A stretch of DNA of 64,000 nucleotides from Alphaproteobacteria bacterium (GTDB lineage Bacteria > Pseudomonadota > Alphaproteobacteria > Micropepsales > Micropepsaceae): contig JAATGP010000013.1 of assembly GCA_015654635.1 (NCBI GenBank), positions 1 through 64,000 on the forward strand, in the 5' to 3' direction. Position 1 is the stretch's first letter, and each line of letters opens with the position of its first letter. This document shows, one piece after another, positions 34,885-44,346 of this stretch. The position numbers and the translations under genes were made by a program. The notes under the pieces were generated by a model. The model was not told the DNA's origin, did not search any database, and saw only the letters and a list, made by a program, of their open reading frames with translations.

Positions 34885-35673
34885 ATGCGCGCCCTTTCGA
34901 TCGCCTCCACCGGCATGCTGGCCCAGCAGACCAACGTCGAAGTCATCGCCAACAACCTCGCGAATATGAACACCACGGGCTACAAGGCTCAGCGCGCGGC
35001 TTTTCAAGACCTTCTCTACCAGAACTTTCAGCAACCCGGCGCCCAGTCCTCCGACAGCGGCACATTGCTGCCCTCAGGCGTTCAGCTTGGCTCGGGCGTG
35101 CGCACCGCCGCCATCTATCGCATGACCAAGGCGGGCGACATGAAAAGCACGACCAGCCAATATGATATGGCGGTCAATGGTCCTGGTTACTTCCGCGTCC
35201 AGATGCCGGATGGCACCGACGCCTACACCCGCGACGGCAATTTCTCCCTTTCTCCTACCGGCCAGCTGGTGACACAGGATGGCTATATCGTGCAGCCCGG
35301 CATTAACATTCCACCGACTGCGGTCAGTGTGACTGTCAGTACCCAAGGCTTGGTGCAGGCGACCATTCCGGGCCAGGTTGCGATGCAGACCGTCGGCCAG
35401 CTTGAGCTGACGCGTTTTCCGAATGAGGGGGGACTGAACGCCCTGGGCGACAATCTGCTCGCCGAAACATCGGCCTCCGGCGCCCCCCAGGCAGGTGTGC
35501 CCGGCTCTACCGGCTATGGCACCATCTCGCAGTATTTCCTCGAAACCTCCAATGTCGATGCGGTGAGCGAGATCACCTCGCTGATCGCCGCGCAGCGTGC
35601 CTATGAGATGAACTCGAAAGTCATCACATCCGCCGATGAGATGCTTCAAGAAACCGCCAAGCTGGGATCATGA
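34885..35673 (+). CDS. flgG: FlgG, distal rod protein
   Basis: This 262-residue rod subunit has the standard length. It has the N-terminal MRALSIASTGMLAQQTNVEV and NNLANMNTTGYKAQRAAFQD, the DMAVNGPGYFRVQMPDGTDA and YTRDGNFSLSPTGQLVTQDG blocks, and the C-terminal FLETSNVDAVSEITSLIAAQ, RAYEMNSKVI. The protein builds the distal rod inside the P- and L-rings. Its stop overlaps the flgA start by 4 nt (ATGA). Confidence 0.97.
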   Translation: MRALSIASTGMLAQQTNVEVIANNLANMNTTGYKAQRAAFQDLLYQNFQQPGAQSSDSGTLLPSGVQLGSGVRTAAIYRMTKAGDMKSTTSQYDMAVNGPGYFRVQMPDGTDAYTRDGNFSLSPTGQLVTQDGYIVQPGINIPPTAVSVTVSTQGLVQATIPGQVAMQTVGQLELTRFPNEGGLNALGDNLLAETSASGAPQAGVPGSTGYGTISQYFLETSNVDAVSEITSLIAAQRAYEMNSKVITSADEMLQETAKLGS

Positions 35674-36143
35674 CGATGATACGCAATTGGCTCCTGGCCC
35701 TGCTCGTTCTGTCCTGTGTGCCAGCCGTCGGCGGTGTGCGGGTTGTTGTTCCCACCCACGACGTGGCGCGAGGCGCCGTCATCTCCGATGCGGACATCAC
35801 CTATGCGATCGTCCCCACGACGGTGATGAGCGGCATTGTCACCTCAGCCTCGGAGGTTGTCGGCCAGGAGACCCGCCGCACCTTGCATGCCGGCGAGGCT
35901 CTCCGCCTCCAGGACCTTCGCCATCAGGTGTTGGTCACGCGGGGCTCGACCGTCACGATGAGCTTTGAAGCCCCTGGTATTGTGCTGACCTCTTCGGGTC
36001 GCGCCATGAGTGAAGGCGGGCTGGGCGACACCGTTACCATCCAGAACCCTGCCTCTTATCGCCAAATCACCGGTGTCGTCATCGGCCCCGGCCAAGTCCG
36101 GGCAGAAGCCGGCGCCTCACGCCTTGCCAGTATCGATCCGTAA
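35670..36143 (+). CDS. flgA: FlgA, P-ring assembly chaperone
   Basis: This 157-residue periplasmic protein has a signal peptide (1-21, RNWLLALLVLSCVPAVGG) and an SAF/FlgA domain with THDVARGAVISDADITYAIV, ETRRTLHAGEALRLQDLRHQ and DTVTIQNPASYRQITGVVIG. It aids polymerisation of FlgI into the P-ring. It is shorter than enterobacterial FlgA, as in other alphaproteobacteria. It sits between flgG and flgH with an ATGA overlap upstream. Confidence 0.9.
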   Translation: MTMIRNWLLALLVLSCVPAVGGVRVVVPTHDVARGAVISDADITYAIVPTTVMSGIVTSASEVVGQETRRTLHAGEALRLQDLRHQVLVTRGSTVTMSFEAPGIVLTSSGRAMSEGGLGDTVTIQNPASYRQITGVVIGPGQVRAEAGASRLASIDP

Positions 36144-36169
36144 CGGCCCCCTAGAAAAGGCAATCAGCC

Positions 36170-36892
36170 ATGTTGTTCCGCAATGTTCTTCTTCTGGCCG
36201 GGGCCACCACCCTTCTGTCAGCCTGCAGCACCGTGGATCGCCTCAAGGATGTTGGCAGCGGCGGGCCAAAGCTCGCGGCCATGACCAATCCGGCGCCGCA
36301 AGTCTCGGTGCCGATGCCACAGCCTCCGGCTGAGCCACGCGGCCGTGATTCGCTGTGGCAGCCAGGCGCCCGTAGCTTCTTCCACGATCCGCGCGCTAGC
36401 CGTGTCGGCGATATCATCACCGTCAATGTGGCGGTCGCAGATGGGGCCAAGATGTCCAATTCGACCGCCCGTTCGCGGACCAATTCGGACGATGCCAGCA
36501 TGAACAATCTGTTCGGCCTCGAAAACGTCATGCCCAGCGTCGGGCTGACGCCTGGTAGCTTGGTGAAGATGGGTTCGGATACCTCCAATGTCGGCGCAGG
36601 TACCATCAACCGGTCGGAGGCTATTAATATGACGCTGGCGGCTTTGGTCACCCAGATCTTGCCGAACGGGAATATGGTGATCGCCGGCCACCAGCAGATG
36701 AAGGTCAATGGTGAACTGCGCGACCTGCAGGTCACTGGCATTGTCCGCACCGAAGACATCACCAGTTCCAACATGATCGATTTGACGCAGATTGCGGAGG
36801 CGCGGATTTCCTACGGTGGCCGCGGCACAGTCACAGATGTGCAGCAGCCGCGCGTCGGCAGCCAGCTCTTCGATATTCTGATGCCGTGGTAA
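36170..36892 (+). CDS. flgH: FlgH, flagellar L-ring lipoprotein
   Basis: This 240-residue outer-membrane lipoprotein forms the L-ring. The lipobox LLSAC lies at residues 15-19. The FlgH core includes SLWQPGARSFFHDPRASRVG, DIITVNVAVADGAKMSNSTA, LPNGNMVIAGHQQMKVNGEL and YGGRGTVTDVQQPRVGSQLF. It is the last gene of the sigma-54-driven operon and is followed by a strong terminator. Confidence 0.95.
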   Translation: MLFRNVLLLAGATTLLSACSTVDRLKDVGSGGPKLAAMTNPAPQVSVPMPQPPAEPRGRDSLWQPGARSFFHDPRASRVGDIITVNVAVADGAKMSNSTARSRTNSDDASMNNLFGLENVMPSVGLTPGSLVKMGSDTSNVGAGTINRSEAINMTLAALVTQILPNGNMVIAGHQQMKVNGELRDLQVTGIVRTEDITSSNMIDLTQIAEARISYGGRGTVTDVQQPRVGSQLFDILMPW

Positions 36893-36915
36893 TAGGGGGC
36901 GAATAGCCAGCAGCG

Positions 36916-36954
36916 AAAAAGGGCCCGATCAGAACCTCTGGTCTGGCCCTTTTT
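36916..36954. terminator. Bidirectional terminator between flgH and dksA
   Basis: A 10-bp stem with A-rich and T-rich outer ends (36916-36925 with 36945-36954) encloses a loop of about 19 nt. It serves flgH on the plus strand and dksA on the minus strand, with T runs on both sides. Confidence 0.8.
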
Positions 36955-36968
36955 CCATTCGCTCAACA

Positions 36969-37385
36969 TCAGTCGTCGCGATAGACTTTTTCGCGACGTT
37001 CGTGACGTTCTTGGGCCTCGATCGAAAGCGTTGCTATCGGTCGTGCGTCCAGCCGTTTTAGCGAAATCGGCTCGCCGGTGTCTTCACAGAACCCATAAGT
37101 GCCATCTTCAATCCGCCTGAGCGCCGCATCGATCTTGGCAATCAACTTGCGCTGACGATCACGGGTTCGCAGCTCGAGCTGACGCTCGGCTTCGGTAGAA
37201 GCGCGATCCGCCAAATCGGCGTGTGGCACGGTTTCGGACTGGAGATTCTGTATCGTCTCGCGACTTTCGCGCAGAATCTCATCTTTCCAGCCGAGAAGCT
37301 TGCGCCGGAAATATTCGCGCTGCTTCTCATTCATGAAGGGTTCGCTTTCCGATGGCTTGTAGCCAGGCGGAAGTTGGGTACCCAT
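36969..37385 (-). CDS. dksA: DksA-family RNA polymerase-binding factor, without zinc-finger cysteines
   Basis: This 138-residue regulator has two helices of a coiled coil (about 18-100, NEKQREYFRRKLLGWKDEIL and RKLIAKIDAALRRIEDGTYG) that enter the RNA polymerase secondary channel to work with ppGpp. The C-terminal globule reads FCEDTGEPISLKRLDARPI and ATLSIEAQERHE. Three of the four zinc cysteines of E. coli DksA are replaced, a pattern known for alphaproteobacterial DksA, which can work without zinc. AAGGAG before the ATG at 37385 fixes the start. Longer upstream frames are not supported. Confidence 0.92.
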   Translation of the reverse strand: MGTQLPPGYKPSESEPFMNEKQREYFRRKLLGWKDEILRESRETIQNLQSETVPHADLADRASTEAERQLELRTRDRQRKLIAKIDAALRRIEDGTYGFCEDTGEPISLKRLDARPIATLSIEAQERHERREKVYRDD

Positions 37386-37679
37386 ATAGGCTCCTTCGCA
37401 GTGCCCCTCGTCGGCGGGCCTTATAGCGGCCAAAGGGCCAAGCTTCAATGAAGATTGAGAGAAGTTGTTAAGAAGGAAAAAATGGGACGTCGAACGGGCA
37501 TTTCCTAAAGCCATAAGCTGCAGTTGGGTTCCGATGTAAAGGGTATCGCGCCGCAATTTCGCCGTTTTGGCCCGTTTGCCGCCTAATCTGTGGGCAGAGC
37601 AGTATGGCGCCATAAAACTCCAGATGCGGGGTGGACAGGGCTGGGGCGATGGCCTATATCCCGCCACCCTTCAAGGCGA
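37386..37679. other. Intergenic region between dksA and tRNA-fMet
   Basis: This 294-bp divergent gap carries the promoters of dksA (left) and the tRNA (right). No gene is supported. A 10-nt piece identical to the tRNA 5' end (GCGGGGTGGA) occurs at 37626-37635. Confidence 0.4.
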
Positions 37680-37756
<77 letters not shown>

Positions 37757-37872
37757 ACCTGGAGATTTCCAGGTTCCGCCTATCCGAGCAGACATTCCTG
37801 CGTAAAGGGATTTAGTCGCTGTCGGGGCGCGTATATAAGTCGCCTGTCCCTCCGAGCCCGATTACCGATCCC

Positions 37873-40800
37873 ATGTCTAACAAACCGATCTTCTTCGATG
37901 AAACCGGCCGGAGAGCTGCGCGCCTGTCGCTTCTGGGCTGGGCGGGCGCCATTATCAGCACGGTCCTTGGCGTGGCGTTTCTGGCCAGCATTGTGTTTGC
38001 CCAAAACACCTCATCGCCCGATCTGCGGTTCAAGCGCATCCCCAACAATGCTCTGGCGCGGCGGGCGGCCGATCCGGCGCTGCTGAAATCGGCAGCTCAG
38101 CTGTCGGTGGAGGCCAAGCGGCGCGAGGCACTGATTCATAGCTGGAAGATGCGGATGGCCCACCAAGGGCTGCCGGCGCGCGAACTTTCCGCCGCGCTGC
38201 GCCCGCGCGGCGACCGGCCGCTGGCGATGGGGTTTTACGCCAGTGCGGAAGATGATGACGTCAGTTATCCCGCTCTGAAGCGGGCACTGCCCAAGCTTGA
38301 CTGGTTCCTGCCCACTTGGCTGTCGCTGAATGGCCCCGATATGGCTCTAAAGGTTGCAGAGGACCGTGAGGCCAGGAAGCTCCTGCGCAGCGAGCGGCCC
38401 GGTGTGCCGATTCTCCCGGTCCTGTGGAACTTCACCGACAATGGTTGGGATGGCCCCGGTTTGCAGCGCCTTCTGGCCGATCCCGTCCGCCGGGCGACAT
38501 TGGAAAAAAGTATCGTCGACTACATCAAGACCAACAAATATCAGGGTCTCGTGCTTGATCTCGAAGAGGTGCCCCCAGCCGCCTATAATGACCTCGATCT
38601 ATTTTTGAAGGAGCTGTCAGGACTCTTCATGCCCAATGGCTGGGTGTTGGCGCAGTGCGCCCAGTATGACGATGACAATTGGCCCTTCGCCCGCTTTGCC
38701 AAGACCATCGATTACACCATTCTGATGGCTTATGACCAACACGACGAAACCGGGGCAGTGGGCGCCATCGCAGCCGAACCCTGGTTCGAAGAGATCCTCG
38801 ACAAGCGCATCAAGGTGCTTCCGCCGAGCCGGACCATCATCGCCGTCGGCAGCTACGGCTATGATTGGCACGGCGGCTCGACAGCGACCGATCTCACGTT
38901 CCAGAGCGCCATGGTGGCCGCCAAAGACTCCGATGCCCGTATTGATTTCGACCCGGATACCAACAACCCGCATTTTTCCTATATCGAAAACGACAATGTG
39001 AAGCACGACGTCTGGTTTTTGGACGGCGTCACCGTATTCAACCAGATACACGCGGCCGACGTCTATCAACCGGCCGGCTATGCCTTGTGGCGCATTGGCA
39101 GCGAAGACCCGACGGTTTGGTCTGTGCTGGGCCGGCGTTACGGCGCGCCTGCTCCCGCCGGATTGCGCCAGATCGCCACCAACGAGGATGTGGATTTCGA
39201 AGGTTATGGCGAGGTCCTGCGTGTTGTGGCCTCCCCATCAGAGGGCGCCCGGACGCTCGAAATCGATACTCAGACCGGTGATATCAACGACGAAACCTAT
39301 ACCAGCCTGCCGACCAGTTATGTCATTCGCCGCGTCGGCTCGGTCCCCAAAACGCTGTCGCTAACCTTCGACGACGGGCCGGACCCGGCGTACACGCCAG
39401 CCATCTTGGACATCCTTAAGGCAAAACACGTCAAAGCCACCTTCTTCATCATTGGTGCCAATGTTGAAGCCCATCCAGCTCTTTTGCAGCGCATTCTTGC
39501 CGAGGGGCATGAGATCGGCAATCACACCTTCACCCATCCCAATCTCGCCGAAACCTCGCCCGAAGCCGATAAGCTCGAATATAATGCCACCCAGCAGCTG
39601 GTTGCGGCTCTCACGGGCCGGCGAATGGTTATGTTCCGCCCGCCTTATCTCGGTGACGCCGAGCCGGTGAACAAGGATGAAATCATTCCCGTCCAAATCG
39701 CGCAGGATATGGGCTATCTGACAATCGGCGTACATGTCGATCCCTTCGATTGGCAGCAGCCGCCGGTCGACGAGATGATGAAGCGCATCTTGACCTCTGT
39801 GTCCGATCCCGATCCGGACCAGCGGGGCAACATCATTTTGCTTCACGATTCGGGCGGCGACCGTTCGAAAACCGTGCAGCTTCTACCGCAGCTAATCGAT
39901 ACGCTGCGTGCGCGCGGTTACAAATTCGTGCCAGTGTCGGAGCTTGCCGGGCTGACACGCGAGCAAGCGATGCCGCGCCTCGCGCCCAGCCTGACGCTCT
40001 TTGCCAACCGGATCGTCTTTCTCACCTTCAGCTGGATCGGCAGCTTCTTCTATTATTGTTTCATCATTGCCATCGTGCTGGGAATTGGCAGGCTGCTTTT
40101 GCTCTGTGGCCTCAGCCTGTGGAACTACGTCCGCGCCCATAAGACCGACGATCCGGCGCCGCCCGAACAACACATTCCCGTATCGGTGCTGATTCCGGCC
40201 TACAACGAAGAAAAAGTGATCGGTGCCACCATCGCGCGAATCCTGGCAAGCGATTATCGCGATCTTGAAGTGCTGGTGATCGACGACGGCTCACAGGATG
40301 GCACTGCCAATGTTGTGCGCAAAGAATTTGGCGGCGTCGCCAATGTGAAGCTCATCAGCATTCCCAATGGCGGTAAGGCGCGTGCCCTCAATTTCGGGAT
40401 GGCGCAAGCCACAAGCGAGGTCATCGTTGCCCTCGATGCCGATACCCATTTCGATCGCGACACGATTTCGCGGCTGGTGCGCTGGTTTACCGATCCCAAG
40501 CTTGGCGCCGTGGCGGGCAATGCCAAAGTCGGCAATCGCTTTAACATGATCACGCGCTGGCAGGCGCTGGAATATATCGTCGCCCAAAATCTGGAACGCC
40601 GCGCCCTTGCCACGCTTGGCACGCTGACGGTGATACCGGGCGCTGTGGGGGCTTGGCGGCGGGAAGCTTTGCTGGCTGTCGGCGGCTATCCCACCGATAC
40701 CTTGGCCGAAGATCAGGACCTCACCATCGGCCTGCAGCGTGCCGGCTATACGGTTCGTTTCGATTCCTCAGCCATGGCTTGGACCGAGGCACCGACGACT

Positions 40801-41292
40801 TTCCGTACCCTGGCCAAGCAACGCTTTCGCTGGGCATTCGGAACCCTGCAGTGCTTGTGGAAGTACCGCGATATGACCTTTAATCGCAAATACGGCGCGC
40901 TCGGCATGATTGCCTTGCCACAGGTATGGCTGTTCCAAATCATGCTCACGGCCTTGGCGCCGGTTGCCGACCTCATGCTGATCTGGCAGCTCGTGACGCA
41001 ATGGGTGGCTTACGTTCAGCATGGCTCGGAATACTCCAACCAGAATCTGGTCACCGTCGGCATCTACTATGTGATCTTCATGGTGGTGGATTTGGCCGCT
41101 GCCCTGTTCGGTTTCTTGATGGAGCGGCGTGAGAATTGGAGTCTGCTCTGGTGGCTCATGCTGCAGCGTTTCGGCTATCGCCAGCTGATGTATTACGTGG
41201 TGATGCGCTCAATCTCGACGGCGTTGCGCGGCGCGGTGGTGGGCTGGGGTAAGCTGGAACGCACCGGCACTGTCACGCCGCGGCGCGTCTGA
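37873..41292 (+). CDS. Three-domain GH18-like / NodB deacetylase / GT2 polysaccharide synthase
   Basis: This 1139-residue membrane protein has an N-terminal helix (about 18-43) and a GH18-like domain (about 115-430, with YQGLVLDLEEVPPAAYNDLD and YTILMAYDQHDE). A NodB polysaccharide deacetylase domain (about 490-700) has TFDDGPDPAYTP, GNHTFTHPN and FRPPYLGD. A transmembrane pair (about 715-750) precedes a processive GT2 domain (about 770-1010) with LIPAYNEEK, LVIDDGSQDG, DADTHFDRD, EDQDLT and the QRFRW motif, and then more helices. It combines PgaB-like modification and PgaC-like synthesis in one chain. It therefore probably makes, deacetylates and perhaps trims an N-acetylhexosamine polymer. 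The GH18 motif is DLEE rather than DxxDxE, so hydrolysis is uncertain. Confidence 0.9.
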   Translation: MSNKPIFFDETGRRAARLSLLGWAGAIISTVLGVAFLASIVFAQNTSSPDLRFKRIPNNALARRAADPALLKSAAQLSVEAKRREALIHSWKMRMAHQGLPARELSAALRPRGDRPLAMGFYASAEDDDVSYPALKRALPKLDWFLPTWLSLNGPDMALKVAEDREARKLLRSERPGVPILPVLWNFTDNGWDGPGLQRLLADPVRRATLEKSIVDYIKTNKYQGLVLDLEEVPPAAYNDLDLFLKELSGLFMPNGWVLAQCAQYDDDNWPFARFAKTIDYTILMAYDQHDETGAVGAIAAEPWFEEILDKRIKVLPPSRTIIAVGSYGYDWHGGSTATDLTFQSAMVAAKDSDARIDFDPDTNNPHFSYIENDNVKHDVWFLDGVTVFNQIHAADVYQPAGYALWRIGSEDPTVWSVLGRRYGAPAPAGLRQIATNEDVDFEGYGEVLRVVASPSEGARTLEIDTQTGDINDETYTSLPTSYVIRRVGSVPKTLSLTFDDGPDPAYTPAILDILKAKHVKATFFIIGANVEAHPALLQRILAEGHEIGNHTFTHPNLAETSPEADKLEYNATQQLVAALTGRRMVMFRPPYLGDAEPVNKDEIIPVQIAQDMGYLTIGVHVDPFDWQQPPVDEMMKRILTSVSDPDPDQRGNIILLHDSGGDRSKTVQLLPQLIDTLRARGYKFVPVSELAGLTREQAMPRLAPSLTLFANRIVFLTFSWIGSFFYYCFIIAIVLGIGRLLLLCGLSLWNYVRAHKTDDPAPPEQHIPVSVLIPAYNEEKVIGATIARILASDYRDLEVLVIDDGSQDGTANVVRKEFGGVANVKLISIPNGGKARALNFGMAQATSEVIVALDADTHFDRDTISRLVRWFTDPKLGAVAGNAKVGNRFNMITRWQALEYIVAQNLERRALATLGTLTVIPGAVGAWRREALLAVGGYPTDTLAEDQDLTIGLQRAGYTVRFDSSAMAWTEAPTTFRTLAKQRFRWAFGTLQCLWKYRDMTFNRKYGALGMIALPQVWLFQIMLTALAPVADLMLIWQLVTQWVAYVQHGSEYSNQNLVTVGIYYVIFMVVDLAAALFGFLMERRENWSLLWWLMLQRFGYRQLMYYVVMRSISTALRGAVVGWGKLERTGTVTPRRV

Positions 41293-41310
41293 CCGTATTG
41301 GGACCAAAGC

Positions 41311-42699
41311 TCATTTGGGAACGTAAAAGGTTCCGTACCAATCGCTGTGATGGATGCGATAGGCTCGCGCCATCGCATTATGGGCGTTATCGCCAAGAGA
41401 GGCGTCAGAATCCGGATCGAATTGGATGACGGCAAAGCGCTTGGCATCGATCTCTGCCGTGAGATCTGCATCGCTGCGAGCGCCGGTCTCGAATTGCTGG
41501 CCGACATTGAAGAAATCAACGGTCGGCGGTTTTGCCGCCCAATAGCAGAAGGACAGCATCTCGCAGAGTGCCGGACCTCTGCGATCTTTCATAAAGGCGA
41601 TATCTTTACCGGCCACCACCGCCTCTTCGCGAAAGGGCTGGCGCCGCCAATAAACACCCTGCCATTCGGTATCTGTGGCGCCAAAGAAGAGCAGGGGCAC
41701 GGCATAGACAGCGGCAGCCAGCACGCCGCGATAGCCCGGCAGCTTCGCTATCAAAAGCCCCGCCGAAAGGGCAAGGGCGATATCGGCTTCGAACATGGCA
41801 TTGACGTCGACCCCGGCCCCACCGAGGAAGGCAATGCCCAGCGCCATGGCGATCACCGTATAAATGGCGCAAAACTGCGCCTCACTGCGATGCCAATGGC
41901 CATAGAGCAGCACGCCGAAGCCGATCAATGGAATGGTAAACCAGCGCAGCCACTGCGCCAGCGCCGCGAATAGCTGTTCGAAGGAATAAAGCCGCGCCGT
42001 GGCGACCACACTGAATAAGCTGATCCCATAAGTGAGACGGAACAACACCAGTCCCGCAACGCCAAAGCCGATACCGAAGGCGGCGAAGCGCCAGGCGCTC
42101 TTGCGGTCCCGGAGAAACAGCCACAGACCGCAAGCTACCGGTAGCGCCACGACATTGTGCTTCACAAAAAAGCTGATGACGAACAGCCCTGCCGCCAGTG
42201 CCAGAAAACGCGCCGTGTGCGGCGCCCTCCAGAGCAGCCAAGCCCCGGCCAAGCCAAAGGCCTGCGCAAGGAGTTGCGGATCATCCATGCCGATGTAATC
42301 GGAAAAGAAGGCGAGGCCACTGATCAAGATGAGGGCGGGAAAAACGGCGGCGGCGCGTGGCGCGCCCATCCGGTGGGCGATGGCCGTCATGGCAATGGCG
42401 ATAAAGCTGACGGCGACCAGCGACACAACCCGCCCGGCAACGATGAAATCGCCGAGCAGCCGTCCCACCCAGCCCACGATGTAGAAGGAGAGCGGCGGAT
42501 AGTTGTTGACGAGATACGCCGTGTGCGGCGGGTAAAGCGTCTCCCCGCGCATCGCTGCCGCGGTGTGATAGGCGTTCCAGCCCTCATTGGGATCGAGGGG
42601 AACCTGAAGGCCAAGCCCGGCAATGACGCGCCACAATCCCACAGCACACAAGGCTGCCAAAGCGGCGGCCAGAATGCGCAAGGCAAGGCGGGGGGTCAT
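41311..42699 (-). CDS. GT39-type membrane glycosyltransferase
   Basis: This 462-residue polytopic protein has about ten predicted membrane helices and resembles the ArnT/PMT (GT39, GT-C fold) family. After the first helix it has LDPNEGWNAYHTAAAMRGET, where the acidic pair of the first periplasmic loop is typical. NNYPPLSFYIVGWVGRLLG follows. It likely transfers a sugar from a polyprenyl-phosphate donor on the periplasmic side, but donor and acceptor are unknown. The ATG at 42699 overlaps the upstream gene's stop (ATGA), so the two are coupled. Confidence 0.8.
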   Translation of the reverse strand: MTPRLALRILAAALAALCAVGLWRVIAGLGLQVPLDPNEGWNAYHTAAAMRGETLYPPHTAYLVNNYPPLSFYIVGWVGRLLGDFIVAGRVVSLVAVSFIAIAMTAIAHRMGAPRAAAVFPALILISGLAFFSDYIGMDDPQLLAQAFGLAGAWLLWRAPHTARFLALAAGLFVISFFVKHNVVALPVACGLWLFLRDRKSAWRFAAFGIGFGVAGLVLFRLTYGISLFSVVATARLYSFEQLFAALAQWLRWFTIPLIGFGVLLYGHWHRSEAQFCAIYTVIAMALGIAFLGGAGVDVNAMFEADIALALSAGLLIAKLPGYRGVLAAAVYAVPLLFFGATDTEWQGVYWRRQPFREEAVVAGKDIAFMKDRRGPALCEMLSFCYWAAKPPTVDFFNVGQQFETGARSDADLTAEIDAKRFAVIQFDPDSDASLGDNAHNAMARAYRIHHSDWYGTFYVPK

Positions 42700-44249
42700 G
42701 TTGGAGCGCACATGCCTGTGGGGTGGATCTTATAAAGCGAGAAGAAGCTACCGTTATGGACCAGCTGCATGAAAGCCGGCAGATCGGCTTGCTCGCCGCC
42801 GCCATGCACCACCACCGCGTAATCAAAATGGCATTGGAAGTATTTCAGATAGGGGAAGACATCCTTGATATCCGAATCCGCGTCTTCGCGGCCCAGGGCC
42901 AGATTGGCGAGTTCGGTGGCGTCGGGCGGTGAGCCTTGCTGCGCGGTGGCGGCCGCGATCTGCTCGAAAGACCGCTTCAATTGCACGATATGCTGACCCT
43001 TGGTGGTAAACATCAACGGTGTGAAGGCCTGCCGGTCGACGATGGCGTATTCGGCCATATGCCAATAAGGCTGGTCAGAAATATCGCTTAAGGCATCGCC
43101 GTCCAGCACCGTGAAGATCTTAGAGCCCAGCGGCATGACCTTTATGGCGGTACGGAATTCGCGGAATTGCCGGTCATGGCTTACCCAATCGGCAGTCAAA
43201 AGCGCGGCATTCGTGGCGGCTACCAGCACGACCAACGCGCCCAAAACCGCTGCCAGACGGCGGCCTGCCCGAAGCTCCAGGCTGGCAAAGGTGATCACAC
43301 CCAAGACGGGGGGCAGGCGCATATCGACACCCCAGCCGCCCAGCGCCCATTCTGGCGCCACCATGGTCAGAGTCGCCAGCCCAATGACCAGCAATTTCAT
43401 CGCCGGATGCAGCCGGAGCTTGCCATAGGCGAGTCCGGCGAAAATGAGGATGGTTAGGCCCCCGATCACCAGATAGGCTGGCTGGCTGAAGGCCCATTGG
43501 GCTGCGCTGCCGAAACGGTCACCGATCGTATCGTCGAAATTGAATTGAACGCCGCCGCCTTCGCCACCCGCCGATTTGAAAAACAAGGAGGCTAGCGCTG
43601 CCGGCAGGAAGATTACGGCGATGCTGAGCGCCCGCGTCAGCAATTTCCGGGGCGCAAAATTCCGCGCCCGCAAAATCGCGGTCAGTTCGAAGCCGCCGAT
43701 CAAGAAGACCAATATGCAGGCGGCGAAGAGATGGCAAACATAGAGGATGCAAACCGCCAGGGTGAAACCGGCCAGCGTCCACGGCGTCAGCTTCTCACGC
43801 CTCGCGATCCAGGCGGCAAAGACCAGGAAGCAGAGCCCGGCGCCAAAGGTGTAGTTGAGAAAGCCCCAAGTGAAATTGGCGTTGATGGCAAAGAGTGCGC
43901 CTGCCAGAGGGGCCACCCCAATGCGCCCGGTCAAGGCCCGTTGGATCAAAGCGGCACCGCTCACCCAGAACACGAGCGCCAGGCTTAAGAACAGCTTGAC
44001 CGCCCATTCCAGCGGCAGAACCAAGGCGAACACCGGTACCAAAAGGTCCGAAGCCAGATTGGGTAACAGACGCCAGTGGATGGCGTAGAAATTGGAAGAC
44101 CCACCGCCTGTGATGAGGTGAAATCCGGCCAGATGCGCCGGGTAATCCGGCATCGCTGGCGAAATCACGCACCACAACGGTAGGATGTATAAAACTGCCA
44201 GAAGCAGGAGCGCTGCGGTTGGCCAATTACGCCTTATGTATACATGCAT
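42696..44249 (-). CDS. Polytopic membrane protein, possible GT-C glycosyltransferase
   Basis: This 517-residue protein has about ten hydrophobic helices (for example ALLLLAVLYILPLWCVISPA) and a C-terminal soluble part with KIFTVLDGDALSDIS and FPYLKYFQCHFDYAVV. After the first helix it has SPAMPDYPAHLAGFHLI, reminiscent of the first loop of GT-C enzymes. I do not recognise the family with certainty. The start is unclear. ATG at 44249 is the best candidate, with GGAGG some 16 nt before it. It is cotranscribed with the GT39 gene, which suggests a joint role in envelope glycan modification. Confidence 0.65.
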   Translation of the reverse strand: MHVYIRRNWPTAALLLLAVLYILPLWCVISPAMPDYPAHLAGFHLITGGGSSNFYAIHWRLLPNLASDLLVPVFALVLPLEWAVKLFLSLALVFWVSGAALIQRALTGRIGVAPLAGALFAINANFTWGFLNYTFGAGLCFLVFAAWIARREKLTPWTLAGFTLAVCILYVCHLFAACILVFLIGGFELTAILRARNFAPRKLLTRALSIAVIFLPAALASLFFKSAGGEGGGVQFNFDDTIGDRFGSAAQWAFSQPAYLVIGGLTILIFAGLAYGKLRLHPAMKLLVIGLATLTMVAPEWALGGWGVDMRLPPVLGVITFASLELRAGRRLAAVLGALVVLVAATNAALLTADWVSHDRQFREFRTAIKVMPLGSKIFTVLDGDALSDISDQPYWHMAEYAIVDRQAFTPLMFTTKGQHIVQLKRSFEQIAAATAQQGSPPDATELANLALGREDADSDIKDVFPYLKYFQCHFDYAVVVHGGGEQADLPAFMQLVHNGSFFSLYKIHPTGMCAPT

Positions 44250-44346
44250 GTGCGCACAGGGGTCCCCTCCGGACCGATCCGGAACTGCCCTCCTAGCATG
44301 TTCCGGAAGGCTAGGCACAGTGCGACGCAGATGCTCAAATTAGGCG

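Noticed and set aside
37513..37540. Partial copy of the dksA start region in its own leader
   Set aside because: About 14 of 17 bases agree, but no functional reading or hairpin supports it.
37626..37636. Possible second tRNA or tRNA fragment before tRNA-fMet
   Set aside because: Only 10 nt of the acceptor end are repeated. No arms follow, so it is probably chance or a trace of duplication.
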